Assembly (NCBI GenBank): GCA_016124425.1
Contig: WGNT01000062.1
Location: forward strand, 1 to 44,655
DNA length: 44,655 nucleotides
Direction of reading: 5' to 3'
DNA from: Cytophagales bacterium
GTDB lineage: Bacteria > Bacteroidota > Bacteroidia > Cytophagales > Cyclobacteriaceae
A program made the translations under genes and the position numbers. How positions within the stretch are numbered: position 1 is the first letter of the stretch; every line of letters starts with the position of its first letter. A model generated the notes under the pieces. The model saw nothing but the letters and a program-made list of their open reading frames with translations. It did no database searches and was not told the origin of the DNA. Below are positions 17,270 to 24,438 of the stretch, one piece after another.

Positions 17270-18247
17270 TTGCGTACTTCCTACTTTGTTGTTTCTCTTG
17301 ATTTTGAGCTACACTGGGGCCGCTTTGACAAGGTGCCCTTAGCTGGAAACGAGCGGTATTACCTTCAGGCAAGGGATGCTGTGCCAAGACTATGCAGCGA
17401 GTTTGAGGCCCACGGGATCGCGGCGACCTGGGCTGCCGTAGGCATGTTGTTTGCGGAAAACCGTGAAGAACTCGATGTCTATGCTCCAGCCGAAAAGCCG
17501 CGGTATCATGATACGCGGTTTTCAGCCTATCATTGGCTGGAAGGGAAAAACGTTGACAAGCGGATGCTTTTTGCTCCCGACCTGATTGCCGAAGTGTTGC
17601 GAACCCCCGGTCAGGAGATTGGGAGTCATACCTTTGCCCATTACTATACCCGCGAACCGGGTCATTGTGCGGCAACTTTTCGCGCTGACCTGCAGGCAGC
17701 GAAGCGTATTGCGGGGGATAAGTTTGGTATCAAATTGGAATCCTTGGTTTTTCCCAGAAATCAATATGATGCCGAAGCCATTGCCGTTGCCGGTGAAGAA
17801 GGGTTTACGACCGTAAGGAGCAATCCGGAAGATTGGTACTGGAAAAATCCCCATGAAGAGCAGCTGATCAAAAAGGTGTTCCGCACCGGGGATACGGTAT
17901 TTCCCTTGGGTAAAAAGACGTCCTATGCTTCGTCCGTGGGGCTACATTGCGGTTTGGACAGCCCCTTATACGTACCCGCTTCCCGATTTTTTCGTCCCTA
18001 TCAGAACGTGTTGCCGTTGTTGAACCGGTGGAAGATTGAGCGGATAAAGCGGGAGATGACCCGGGCTGCGCAACAAGGGGAAATCTATCACCTTTGGTGG
18101 CATCCGCATAACCATGGGCATCATTTCGAAGAGAGCTTTGCGGAGTTGCGGGTAATCTTGGATCACTACCAGTATTTGCATGATACGCTGGGCATGGTAT
18201 CGGTGGGGATGCGGGGGTTAAGGAACGAGTTGGAGCTGCTTAAGTAA
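17270..18247 (+). CDS. Polysaccharide deacetylase (NodB-like, CE4-type)
   Basis: The 325-residue protein has the CE4 motif 1 aspartate in SLDFELHWG (D11). The metal-binding motif 2 appears as GSHTFAHYY, followed by VFPRNQYD and the late IYHLWWHPHNHG segment with further histidines. CE4 enzymes remove N- or O-acetyl groups from glycans with a divalent metal. There is no signal peptide, which points to a cytoplasmic substrate such as a lipid-linked intermediate. The TTG at 17270 is chosen because an in-frame stop lies at 17246 and the motif begins at residue 9. It is the last gene of the polysaccharide cluster, with no plus-strand gene for 1.3 kb after it. Confidence 0.9.
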   Translation: MRTSYFVVSLDFELHWGRFDKVPLAGNERYYLQARDAVPRLCSEFEAHGIAATWAAVGMLFAENREELDVYAPAEKPRYHDTRFSAYHWLEGKNVDKRMLFAPDLIAEVLRTPGQEIGSHTFAHYYTREPGHCAATFRADLQAAKRIAGDKFGIKLESLVFPRNQYDAEAIAVAGEEGFTTVRSNPEDWYWKNPHEEQLIKKVFRTGDTVFPLGKKTSYASSVGLHCGLDSPLYVPASRFFRPYQNVLPLLNRWKIERIKREMTRAAQQGEIYHLWWHPHNHGHHFEESFAELRVILDHYQYLHDTLGMVSVGMRGLRNELELLK

Positions 18248-18733
18248 CGCCGAGGAGCATTAGGTGGATTCCAAAGACGGTACTTCTAGGTATACATACT
18301 AAATTGAGACGGGCCTTGTGGTGTACCTAGTTGGGCTACTACGGCCAATCCCATTTCTTTTTTTGCGCATGACAGGCATTTTCTACACCATAGTATTTTT
18401 TATAGTCTTTTTTCGAAGCGCCTTAGCAGAGGGGCTACTGAGTAACTAGCGGTTATTTTTTCACTTTAGGCGTCAGTTCATTTCGCTAATCCCAAAGCCA
18501 ATTTTCATAGGCACCAACGAATTTTGGTGCTGAACGGCTCTTTTTCCGCCGATTTTCCGTTTCTGGAAGGTCTGTTTGCATCCCCTCTTCCTCATTTACC
18601 GGTGATTTCAATCTGGGTTTTCGAAGCAATCTACTGGTTGACCACTGCAAGGCTTTTAAGGAGCAAAAAGGCTACTTTACCCCATGAGACCATAATGTGC
18701 TTAGGCAAGGGTGGAAACCGGATTTCATTTACC
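18248..18733. other. Gene-free stretch downstream of the polysaccharide cluster
   Basis: About 490 bases without a supportable gene. The only structure I see is a 7-bp stem hairpin (18511-18517 with 18524-18530, loop CGAATT) without a T-run on either side. A plus-strand open frame from 18524 has no recognisable protein character. No promoter of the TAnnTTTG type was found. Confidence 0.6.
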
Positions 18734-18913
18734 TTAAGCTCGTTTTTTGGTATTCATCAGTCGTCGTGAAATGAGACCTCCCCCACCTAAAACAAGCAGA
18801 ATTAACGGAATGGCACCAGGTTCGCCCTCATAGGTAATCATAAATAGTGAAAGCAACATTCCGATTGAGAAAAGCGTTATCCAAAGGATATGGTAACGGT
18901 TAGTAGTGTTCAT
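18734..18913 (-). CDS. Small two-helix membrane protein, 59 residues
   Basis: It encodes 59 residues with a hydrophobic helix at about 8-28, a short loop containing EGEPG, a second hydrophobic stretch with four consecutive glycines, and a basic tail (SRRLMNTKKRA). I do not recognise the family. A longer start at 18979 is possible on paper but would contain the promoter at 18950-18980, so ATG 18913 is chosen; it leaves a leader of about 30 bases. The order motif, helix, basic tail is reminiscent of the C-terminal sorting tails of exosortase substrates (PEP/PID-CTERM), but no exosortase gene is in the window. It stands alone beside the polysaccharide cluster on the opposite strand. Confidence 0.6.
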   Translation of the reverse strand: MNTTNRYHILWITLFSIGMLLSLFMITYEGEPGAIPLILLVLGGGGLISRRLMNTKKRA

Positions 18914-18949
18914 TTTTTTGGAATTAGTATTTAAAAGTACTTTGAATTT

Positions 18950-18980
18950 CAAAGTTATTGATTCGTTGTTGTTTTTCAAA
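18950..18980 (-). promoter_or_regulatory. Bacteroidota-type promoter for the small membrane protein
   Basis: On the minus strand TTTG (18977-18980) is followed after 19 bases by TAACTTTG (18950-18957). This matches the Bacteroidota sigma consensus TTTG / TAnnTTTG in both boxes and spacing. The start codon at 18913 lies 36 bases beyond the -7 box. Confidence 0.7.
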
Positions 18981-19020
18981 GCAACGATAAAAAATAGTTA
19001 TCCTTAGGTTTTAATAGCTA

Positions 19021-19335
19021 ATGCCCCAAAGCGGGTTGAACAACCTTCTAATTTTTTCACTACCGAAGCCTGTAAGGCTTCAACAACAATAACCCCGCGT
19101 TGCAACCCGGGGATCGGCGGTGCGTCACCACCCCCGCAACCCCTAAGCGGGTTGAACAAGGTCCTGCGGCTAATGTATCCACCCCCATGACATCGTCACC
19201 TCTGCCGTCAGCGCGAGGCAATGAGTGATTTTCTAGAATAGCTGATTCTACCCCATTATGCACGTCAGGTTCAACCCCATCAGGGGTTGGCGGATCGGGA
19301 CGGTTCGGATGCCGTGGGATGGCACCCACGGTTAG
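19021..19335. repeat. Mosaic of palindromic (REP-like) elements
   Basis: At least four clean hairpins lie in about 300 bases. They are 19065-19081 (GAAGCCT with AGGCTTC), 19137-19154 (CAACCC with GGGTTG), 19272-19289 (CAACCCC with GGGGTTG, loop ATCA) and 19312-19331 (CCGTGGG with CCCACGG). The word AGCGGGTTGAACAA occurs twice (from about 19030 and 19146), and a CCCCG/CGGGG pair surrounds GTTGCAAC near 19092. Such composites are typical of dispersed palindromic repeats that accumulate between genes. A minus-strand open frame across it is an artefact of the repeats. Confidence 0.75.
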
Positions 19336-19584
19336 TATTGTTCAGGCCCTTTAAGCTTCGGATTATGGTATTAATAATAGAATATAAGCTAATTTTACAT
19401 TGTATGATGTTAGATTTAACCGAAAATGTAGAATATTTATATATATTGCATTATATTTTCGGGAGTTAGTTTATTTAATTGATTCTGATTATATTTACAT
19501 CACTCAATAGACTGACCTTAGGCAAAAAGATACGGAGCAATTTATCCTTGGGGCAATACGTGATCAGGTGTTTTTTAGCGGGAT
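19336..19584. other. AT-rich leader region before the histidine kinase
   Basis: Together with the palindrome mosaic this completes a gene-free stretch from 18980. It is strongly AT-rich between 19360 and 19500, then more balanced. TATCCTTG near 19541 is a one-mismatch match to the -7 consensus but lacks a convincing partner box. No coding potential is evident. Confidence 0.5.
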
Positions 19585-21078
19585 ATGGAGAAATTAGCAG
19601 ATTTTAAACACGCGCTTGATGAGTCGGCGATAGTTGCGATTACCGATCACAGAGGTAAAATCGTGCATGTCAATGCGAACTTCTGTGCCATTTCAAAGTA
19701 TACCGCGGCGGAACTGATTGGCCAAGACCACCGGATAGTCAACTCCGGCTATCATTCCAAGGATTTCATCAAGGGTCTATGGAACACAATCTCAAAAGGG
19801 CAGATTTGGAAGGGTGAACTGCGAAACCGAGCAAAAGACGGCAGCATTTACTGGGTAGATACGACCATTGTTCCCTTTGTGAATCAAGAAGGGAAGCCCT
19901 ATCAGTACGTAGCCATTCGCTCCGATATCACAAAAAGAAAAGTCAGTGAGGAGAGACTGAAAGCGACGTTACGGGAGCTTTCGGATTACAAAGATGCCTT
20001 GGATGAATCTGCCATTGTGGCCATCACCGACCATAGAGGAACCATCACCCACGTTAATGTCAAATTTTGTCAAATTTCCAAGTATTCGGAGGAAGAGCTG
20101 ATCGGTCAGGATCACCGAATCATCAATTCCGGCTATCATCCCCCGGATTTTTTCCAAAATCTCTGGAAAACGATCGCCAACGGGAAGATCTGGAAAGGTG
20201 AAATCCGAAACCGTGCAAAAGACGGTACGATCTACTGGGTGGATACGACTATTGTGCCTTTCCTAAACGCAACAGGGAAACCTTATCAGTACGTGTCCAT
20301 TAGGAACGATATTACTGAACGGAAACTGACAGAAGAAGCGCTTAAAAAGAGCAACGACCGGGCGCTTGGGTATATCAAAGCGATGGAAAACAAAAACAGA
20401 CAGCTTGTAGATTTCTGCAATATCGTTTCCCATAACCTCCGGGCGCCATTGGTAAATATATCCATGTTGGTGGATTACCTGGAAGATGCAGAAGATGCGA
20501 TTGAACGGTCGGAACTACAGGGAAAACTCAAGCCGGTAATCAACCACCTCATGGAAGTATTTAACGAGTTGGTCGAGTCCATTCAGGTGCAGCAGGAAAC
20601 AGATATCGTCTCCGATGATATTGATCTCCAAAAGATCATAGACCGGATATTGGTGGGATTTGCCCCTCAGATTTTGCTTTCGAAAGCCGAGATTAAGACG
20701 GACTTTTCTACTGCGCCCGGTGTTCATTTCCCCTCGAAATATTTAGAAAGCGCATTAACGAACCTTATCAGTAATTCGTTAAAATATCAATCGCCTGACC
20801 GTAGCCCTGTCATCCGGATCGCGTCGAAGCGAATCGACAACAAGGTCCAATTGTCGGTGACAGACAATGGATTGGGTTTCGATTTGAAACTTCACCAAAG
20901 CAACCTATTCAAAATCCGCAAAACGTTTCACAAGCATAAAGATGCGAAAGGTTTTGGGTTGTTCATGACCAAAACGCAAGTGGAAGCAATGGGGGGAAGG
21001 ATTTGGGCGGATAGCGAGCCAAATAAAGGAAGTACTTTTATCATAGAAATAGATTCTAGTAGCGTATGGAAAGAGTGA
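19585..21078 (+). CDS. Soluble sensor histidine kinase with tandem near-identical PAS domains
   Basis: The 497-residue kinase has two PAS domains with the same phrases (DESAIVAITDHRG, NSGYH, IYWVDTTIVPF, GKPYQYV). They are offset by exactly 128 codons (19618 versus 20002). Each ends in a PAC segment. The kinase core follows: H-box VSHNLRAPLVN with phospho-acceptor histidine 283, N-box NLISNSLKYQ, G1 TDNGLGFDL and G2 GFGLFMTKTQ. No membrane segment is present, so it senses an intracellular signal. PAS domains of this subtype often bind flavin or haem, but the ligand cannot be assigned. The downstream response regulator overlaps by 13 bases and is the likely partner. Confidence 0.95.
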   Translation: MEKLADFKHALDESAIVAITDHRGKIVHVNANFCAISKYTAAELIGQDHRIVNSGYHSKDFIKGLWNTISKGQIWKGELRNRAKDGSIYWVDTTIVPFVNQEGKPYQYVAIRSDITKRKVSEERLKATLRELSDYKDALDESAIVAITDHRGTITHVNVKFCQISKYSEEELIGQDHRIINSGYHPPDFFQNLWKTIANGKIWKGEIRNRAKDGTIYWVDTTIVPFLNATGKPYQYVSIRNDITERKLTEEALKKSNDRALGYIKAMENKNRQLVDFCNIVSHNLRAPLVNISMLVDYLEDAEDAIERSELQGKLKPVINHLMEVFNELVESIQVQQETDIVSDDIDLQKIIDRILVGFAPQILLSKAEIKTDFSTAPGVHFPSKYLESALTNLISNSLKYQSPDRSPVIRIASKRIDNKVQLSVTDNGLGFDLKLHQSNLFKIRKTFHKHKDAKGFGLFMTKTQVEAMGGRIWADSEPNKGSTFIIEIDSSSVWKE

Positions 21079-21470
21079 AAAAGCTTATACTAGTGGATGA
21101 CGATGAAGTTTTTGTTTATCTGACGAAAAAAGCCTTGAAGCAGGTGGATTTTATCGACCTCTATTCGGAATTCGGGAATGGACTTGATGCCCTTACTTAC
21201 CTAAGGCAACATCAAGGGCAGTTGAATAAACTGCCCGATATTCTCTTTTTGGACTTGAGTATGCCCATTATGGACGGGTGGCAATTTTTGAACGAATACT
21301 CGAAAATCGGTCCTTTTATGGGAAAAAAAATCCATATTTACATCTGTTCTTCCTCGATCTCACCGGAAGACATCGCCCATGCGAAAACCTTGAATGAAGT
21401 TTCGGATTTTATCATAAAGCCAATCTATAAGGATAAGCTAATCGAATTAATGCGGCATTTTGATGCCTAA
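21066..21470 (+). CDS. Single-domain response regulator (REC only)
   Basis: The 134-residue protein is a stand-alone receiver. The acidic pocket is DDD at 11-13, the phospho-acceptor is Asp63 in LFLDLSMPIMDGW, the switch residues are in ICSSSIS, and the lysine is in IIKPIY. There is no output domain, as in Rcp1/CheY-like proteins that pass phosphate on or act by protein contact. It overlaps the histidine kinase gene by 13 bases, so the two are translationally coupled and probably form one pair. Confidence 0.93.
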   Translation: MERVKKLILVDDDEVFVYLTKKALKQVDFIDLYSEFGNGLDALTYLRQHQGQLNKLPDILFLDLSMPIMDGWQFLNEYSKIGPFMGKKIHIYICSSSISPEDIAHAKTLNEVSDFIIKPIYKDKLIELMRHFDA

Positions 21471-22569
21471 TGTGTTACAATACCCCAAACCCTATATGAT
21501 TAGACCAAGCTTGCACTGTTTACAAATTACTATTTCCAACCCCGTCTGCTGCATTGCAGGATCATTTACCGCTTTAAGTTCGGTCCCCAAGGTATTGGTT
21601 GGCCTTCTTTTCATCTTATTTTCAGGGGTAGCCTACGCGCAGCAGCATGTACCGCTGTCGGACGGGTTCCGCCTCGAGCGGCTTAGGCCCGTGGATGGCC
21701 ATATCAATGCCGTGATCGACACCGATACCTATAATGAAATTGACGATCAGTTTGCTGTGGTGTATGCGCTGCTGTCGCCGGAAAAGATCAATGTACTCGC
21801 CATATACGCAGCTCCGTACCTAAACAACCGATCGACAAGCGCTGGTGACGGTATGGAAAAAAGCTTTGACGAAATCAACCGCTTGATGGAAAAAATGGGA
21901 AGGGAAGTGCCGGATGACTTTGTATTTCGTGGTTCTGACCGATTTATGACAGACAAAACCGAGCCCGTTGACAGTCCGGCTGCTAGGGATTTGATCCAGC
22001 GAGCCAAAGAAGCGGACGGTCCCCTTTATGTACTTACCCTTGGAGCGCCGACGAATGTAGCCTCAGCGCTTTTAATGGCACCTGAGATCGCCGAAAAGAT
22101 CGTGGTCATATGGCTTGGAGGAAAGGGGTTAAACTGGCGCACGGCATCCGAATTTAACCTAATGCAGGATCCAAAATCCTCCCAAGTGCTATTCGATTCA
22201 GGTGTACCGCTTGTACAGCTCCCTACCGAACCTGTCACCTCTCATTTGTTGACCACAGTGGCTGAGGTGGAGTATTACCTGAAAGGGCAAGGCGAGATCG
22301 GCGATTACTTACTCGAAATCTTTAAGGACTACAACCATGGAGAGCCCTTTGGCTGGTCGAAGGTTATCTGGGACATCTCAGCAGTGGCCTATGTAATCAA
22401 TCCCGGCTGGTTTGCCACAGAGATACAGCATAGTCCTATACTCACCGATGCGCTGACCTACAGTGTGGACAATTCCCGCCACTTGTACCGGGTAGCGACC
22501 TACCTTAGGCGGGACAGTATCTTTCGGGACATGTTCCGAAAGATCCAACAGCACGCCAAAAGCCCCTGA
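21463..22569 (+). CDS. Exported nucleoside hydrolase-like protein
   Basis: The protein carries the inosine/uridine hydrolase calcium-site motif as DTDTYNEIDDQFA. It also has LYVLTLGAPTNVASALLM and IVVIWLGGKG, typical of the ribohydrolase fold. Family members cleave the N-glycosidic bond of nucleosides. A signal-peptide-like stretch, PKVLVGLLFILFSGVAYA, followed by QQ predicts export, which is unusual for classical ribohydrolases. ATG 21463 overlaps the response regulator gene; ATG 21496 is an alternative, and both leave a long N-terminal lead before the hydrophobic core. A role in periplasmic nucleoside scavenging is inferred. The following gene is on the other strand. Confidence 0.85.
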   Translation: MPNVLQYPKPYMIRPSLHCLQITISNPVCCIAGSFTALSSVPKVLVGLLFILFSGVAYAQQHVPLSDGFRLERLRPVDGHINAVIDTDTYNEIDDQFAVVYALLSPEKINVLAIYAAPYLNNRSTSAGDGMEKSFDEINRLMEKMGREVPDDFVFRGSDRFMTDKTEPVDSPAARDLIQRAKEADGPLYVLTLGAPTNVASALLMAPEIAEKIVVIWLGGKGLNWRTASEFNLMQDPKSSQVLFDSGVPLVQLPTEPVTSHLLTTVAEVEYYLKGQGEIGDYLLEIFKDYNHGEPFGWSKVIWDISAVAYVINPGWFATEIQHSPILTDALTYSVDNSRHLYRVATYLRRDSIFRDMFRKIQQHAKSP

Positions 22570-22606
22570 TAGAATAGGACAGCAAGGAGCTACCCTTGCT
22601 GGTTTA

Positions 22607-22870
22607 TTATCCTTCCTCCAGTTTCTCGACACCTTCATTTACTCCCCATGCCAGCATCACCCGGGTAGCATTGGCGACGATGCCCGTTACCGCCGCATAA
22701 GCAAGTACTTCAAGTAGAGAGTTTGATCTGTCGGAGGGATCTAAAGGCGGTTCTTTCTTAGTTGCTTTTCTCCAAGATTTTTCCAAGATTTTCCTAGTTG
22801 CGTAGGCTCCCAACACAGCGGCACCTGTCACTAGGGCCGTTTGGAGTTGTTCTTTTGTTTCAGCGTTCAT
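22607..22870 (-). CDS. DUF4235-family small protein
   Basis: The 87-residue protein reads ATRKILEKSWRKATKKEPPLDP, then a second hydrophobic half (EVLAYAAVTGIVANATRVML). This matches the layout of DUF4235 proteins, which are small membrane-associated proteins of unknown function. It has two hydrophobic helices around a charged loop and a C-terminal acidic tail. It is convergent with the nucleoside hydrolase gene (37 bases between stops). No clear promoter consensus was found upstream of 22870. Confidence 0.75.
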   Translation of the reverse strand: MNAETKEQLQTALVTGAAVLGAYATRKILEKSWRKATKKEPPLDPSDRSNSLLEVLAYAAVTGIVANATRVMLAWGVNEGVEKLEEG

Positions 22871-23206
22871 TGGATTTTCGTTTTATCTTAATTTTGATTG
22901 AAACTATTTCTCTTATCGGTATAAGAATGATGCCATTTTTCTTTGGGTATAGGATCCCGGTTATTTCCGGGTTGGCCCGGAAGGAGATCATGGCGAAACT
23001 TTTTTTATCATAGGTAAAAGTCACAACGCTCAACAGACAGAAACGGTAGCTGTACGCCGCTTTTTTCCACGGAGATTTCCAAAAAGCCACTAGTAAAAGT
23101 TTTTAGAAGGTAGCGAAAACACCTTGAGCCGGTTTTGCGCCTATAATCAGACTGGGGTCTATGTTGTTCAAGGTGGGTATATTTTTTCTGATGATCAACG
23201 CTTACA
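22871..23206. other. Gene-free stretch upstream of the M14 remnant
   Basis: About 335 bases with no convincing gene on either strand. A minus-strand open frame here has no recognisable features. A weak hairpin (CCCGG ... CCGGG near 22954) is visible. The missing N-terminal part of the peptidase at 23207 was not recognisable here. Confidence 0.5.
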
Positions 23207-23557
23207 GTGTTTCAACAGGAAGAATTGGAAAAAGGGGCGAAGTTTTATGTTACCATAGATTTTCACTCCACTTGGGAAGATATCTATTATACGGTCAATC
23301 CTGAGCTTATGTGCAACACGCCCGGAATAATTTCCAAGATGATTGCGGATTCAGTAAAGGACTTGCCGGGCTATGAACCCAATGTCCGCCCAAGCCCGAG
23401 TACGGGTATCAGCGTGACGTCCAACAGCTCCTTCTTTCATACCTATGGGGCTGAAGCACTGACGTGCGAGGTGGGTGACAATACGCCTAGGGACTTTATC
23501 CGAGCCAAAGCCGTTGCTACTGAAAACCGCCTGATGGAAGGGATGTTAAGATGCTAA
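23207..23557 (+). pseudogene. C-terminal remnant of an M14-family metallopeptidase
   Basis: About 116 residues match the C-terminal third of M14 zinc carboxypeptidases. FYVTIDFHSTW supplies the third zinc-ligand histidine, and EALTCEVGDNTP supplies the catalytic glutamate region. The upstream HxxE zinc motif that every active M14 enzyme needs is absent, and an in-frame stop lies at 23192-23194, just before the fragment. The piece is therefore probably a decayed gene. Expression from GTG 23207 would make a protein without a functional metal site. Confidence 0.75.
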
Positions 23558-23625
23558 GCCGGTTTTGGGTAAGGCTTTCTATAAGTCTTTTCCCCTTCTC
23601 ACTGAATAGGTAGGAAAGTGCAGCA

Positions 23626-23662
23626 TTTAAAAAGCCTTCCTCCTGAAAGAAGAAAGGCTTTG
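23626..23662 (-). terminator. Intrinsic terminator of tRNA-Leu
   Basis: On the minus strand, directly after the tRNA, AAAGCCTTTCTTC pairs with GAGGAAGGCTTT (about 12 pairs including G-U wobbles) around a short loop. The stem is followed by a T-run. Confidence 0.7.
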
Positions 23663-23744
23663 TGCGCACGAGAAGATTCGAACTTCCACACCCGAAGGCA
23701 CCACCCCCTCAAAGTGGCGTGTCTACCAGTTTCACCACGTGCGC
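23663..23744 (-). tRNA. tRNA-Leu (anticodon GAG)
   Basis: Read on the minus strand, the 7-bp acceptor stem is GCGCACG with CGTGCGC, and the discriminator is A. The D-arm region is TGGTGAAACTGGTAGACAC. The anticodon arm CCACT-TTGAGGG-GGTGG puts GAG at the anticodon. A variable arm with a TTCG loop follows, then the T-arm with GTTCGAATC. The long variable arm and GGTAGACAC are typical for bacterial tRNA-Leu. CCA is not encoded. Confidence 0.95.
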
Positions 23745-23758
23745 AGTGGAAAGGTCTG

Positions 23759-23789
23759 CAAAAGTAGAAAGGAATTACGGATCGTGCAA
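23759..23789 (-). promoter_or_regulatory. Promoter of tRNA-Leu
   Basis: On the minus strand TTG (23787-23789) is followed by 20 bases and TACTTTTG (23759-23766), the Bacteroidota promoter form. The mature tRNA 5' end lies 14 bases beyond the -7 box. Confidence 0.7.
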
Positions 23790-23804
23790 GTGCAGCCAAA
23801 GAAA

Positions 23805-24266
23805 CTAAAACACTATTTCCATCTTGACATCGCAGCGGGCATATTTCCCGGGTTCGATTGCTGCATCGACAAATCCCAAACGCTGATAAAGGCGGAGCGC
23901 CGGCGACAAGCAGGAGTTCGTGTACAACTCGACCCTTCTTGCGCCTTGATCCTTGGCCCAATGCAGTGCAGTGGCGCCAAGCCGATACCCGATGGATTTT
24001 CCTTGTTCTTCAGGCAGTACACCCATTTTGATCAATTCGTATACTCCGGTCCCTACGACCTTCATAGCAGCGGTGCCAACGATGTTTCCGTTTACTTCCG
24101 CAAACCAAATTTGGCCACCTTTTTCAAGGATATTTTTCCGGGGATGTTCGAGCTGTTCCCGGTCAAAGGCTTCCATAGAAAAAAACTTTTCGATCCATAG
24201 CTGGTTGATCGACAGGAAATAAGGCGCAATTTCATCACTAAACTCGCGGATATGTACAGCTTCCAT
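23805..24266 (-). CDS. GNAT-family N-acetyltransferase
   Basis: The 153-residue single-domain GNAT protein has motif A as MGVLPEEQGKSIGYRLGATAL, containing the acyl-CoA pyrophosphate loop (split here as EEQGKSIGYRLG). The C-terminal ALRLYQRLGFVD is typical of small-molecule or protein acetyltransferases. The substrate is unknown. It stands alone upstream of tRNA-Leu on the same strand and is divergent from typA. A near-consensus promoter (TTG-N20-TACTTTCG) ends only 4 bases before the start codon, so either transcription begins at the start codon or it uses another promoter. Confidence 0.88.
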   Translation of the reverse strand: MEAVHIREFSDEIAPYFLSINQLWIEKFFSMEAFDREQLEHPRKNILEKGGQIWFAEVNGNIVGTAAMKVVGTGVYELIKMGVLPEEQGKSIGYRLGATALHWAKDQGARRVELYTNSCLSPALRLYQRLGFVDAAIEPGKYARCDVKMEIVF

Positions 24267-24410
24267 AGTACGAAAGTACGTGAAACGCCGCTATTGCACA
24301 ATATATTCAAGGTGAAAGTGTCTTTTTACAAATAGTTTTCCGCGGGTGGGTATTTCGTTATTAAACCGTTAAAGAAGCTACAGGCCAATTTAATTTCGGA
24401 ATTTTATGTT

Positions 24411-24418
24411 TACTTTTG
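24411..24418 (+). promoter_or_regulatory. Candidate -7 promoter element of typA
   Basis: TACTTTTG matches the Bacteroidota -7 consensus TAnnTTTG and lies 20 bases before the typA start codon. No TTG box is found at the usual 17-23 base spacing, so only half of the promoter is recognisable. Confidence 0.45.
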
Positions 24419-24438
24419 CACCTTAATTAAAATCAAAC

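Noticed and set aside
17136..17675. 179-residue minus-strand open frame
   Set aside because: Antisense to the end of the membrane protein and the start of the deacetylase, both strongly supported by motifs on the plus strand.
18325..18350. Very short minus-strand frame that could encode a ~23-residue peptide
   Set aside because: No consensus promoter and no conserved peptide features; random occurrence is likely at this length.
18524..18769. 81-residue plus-strand open frame
   Set aside because: No promoter, no recognisable domain, and its end overlaps the better supported small protein on the other strand.
18914..18979. N-terminal extension of the small membrane protein to 81 residues
   Set aside because: The extension would contain the consensus promoter boxes at 18950-18980, so transcription starts inside it.
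19060..19329. 89-residue minus-strand open frame
   Set aside because: It is made almost entirely of palindromic repeat sequence; composition is an artefact of GC-rich hairpins lacking stops.
22860..23090. 76-residue minus-strand open frame upstream of the DUF4235 gene
   Set aside because: Overlaps the DUF4235 start, basic low-quality composition, no promoter or recognisable family.
23739..24200. 153-residue plus-strand open frame
   Set aside because: Antisense to the GNAT acetyltransferase, which has clear acyl-CoA motifs; the antisense protein shows none.
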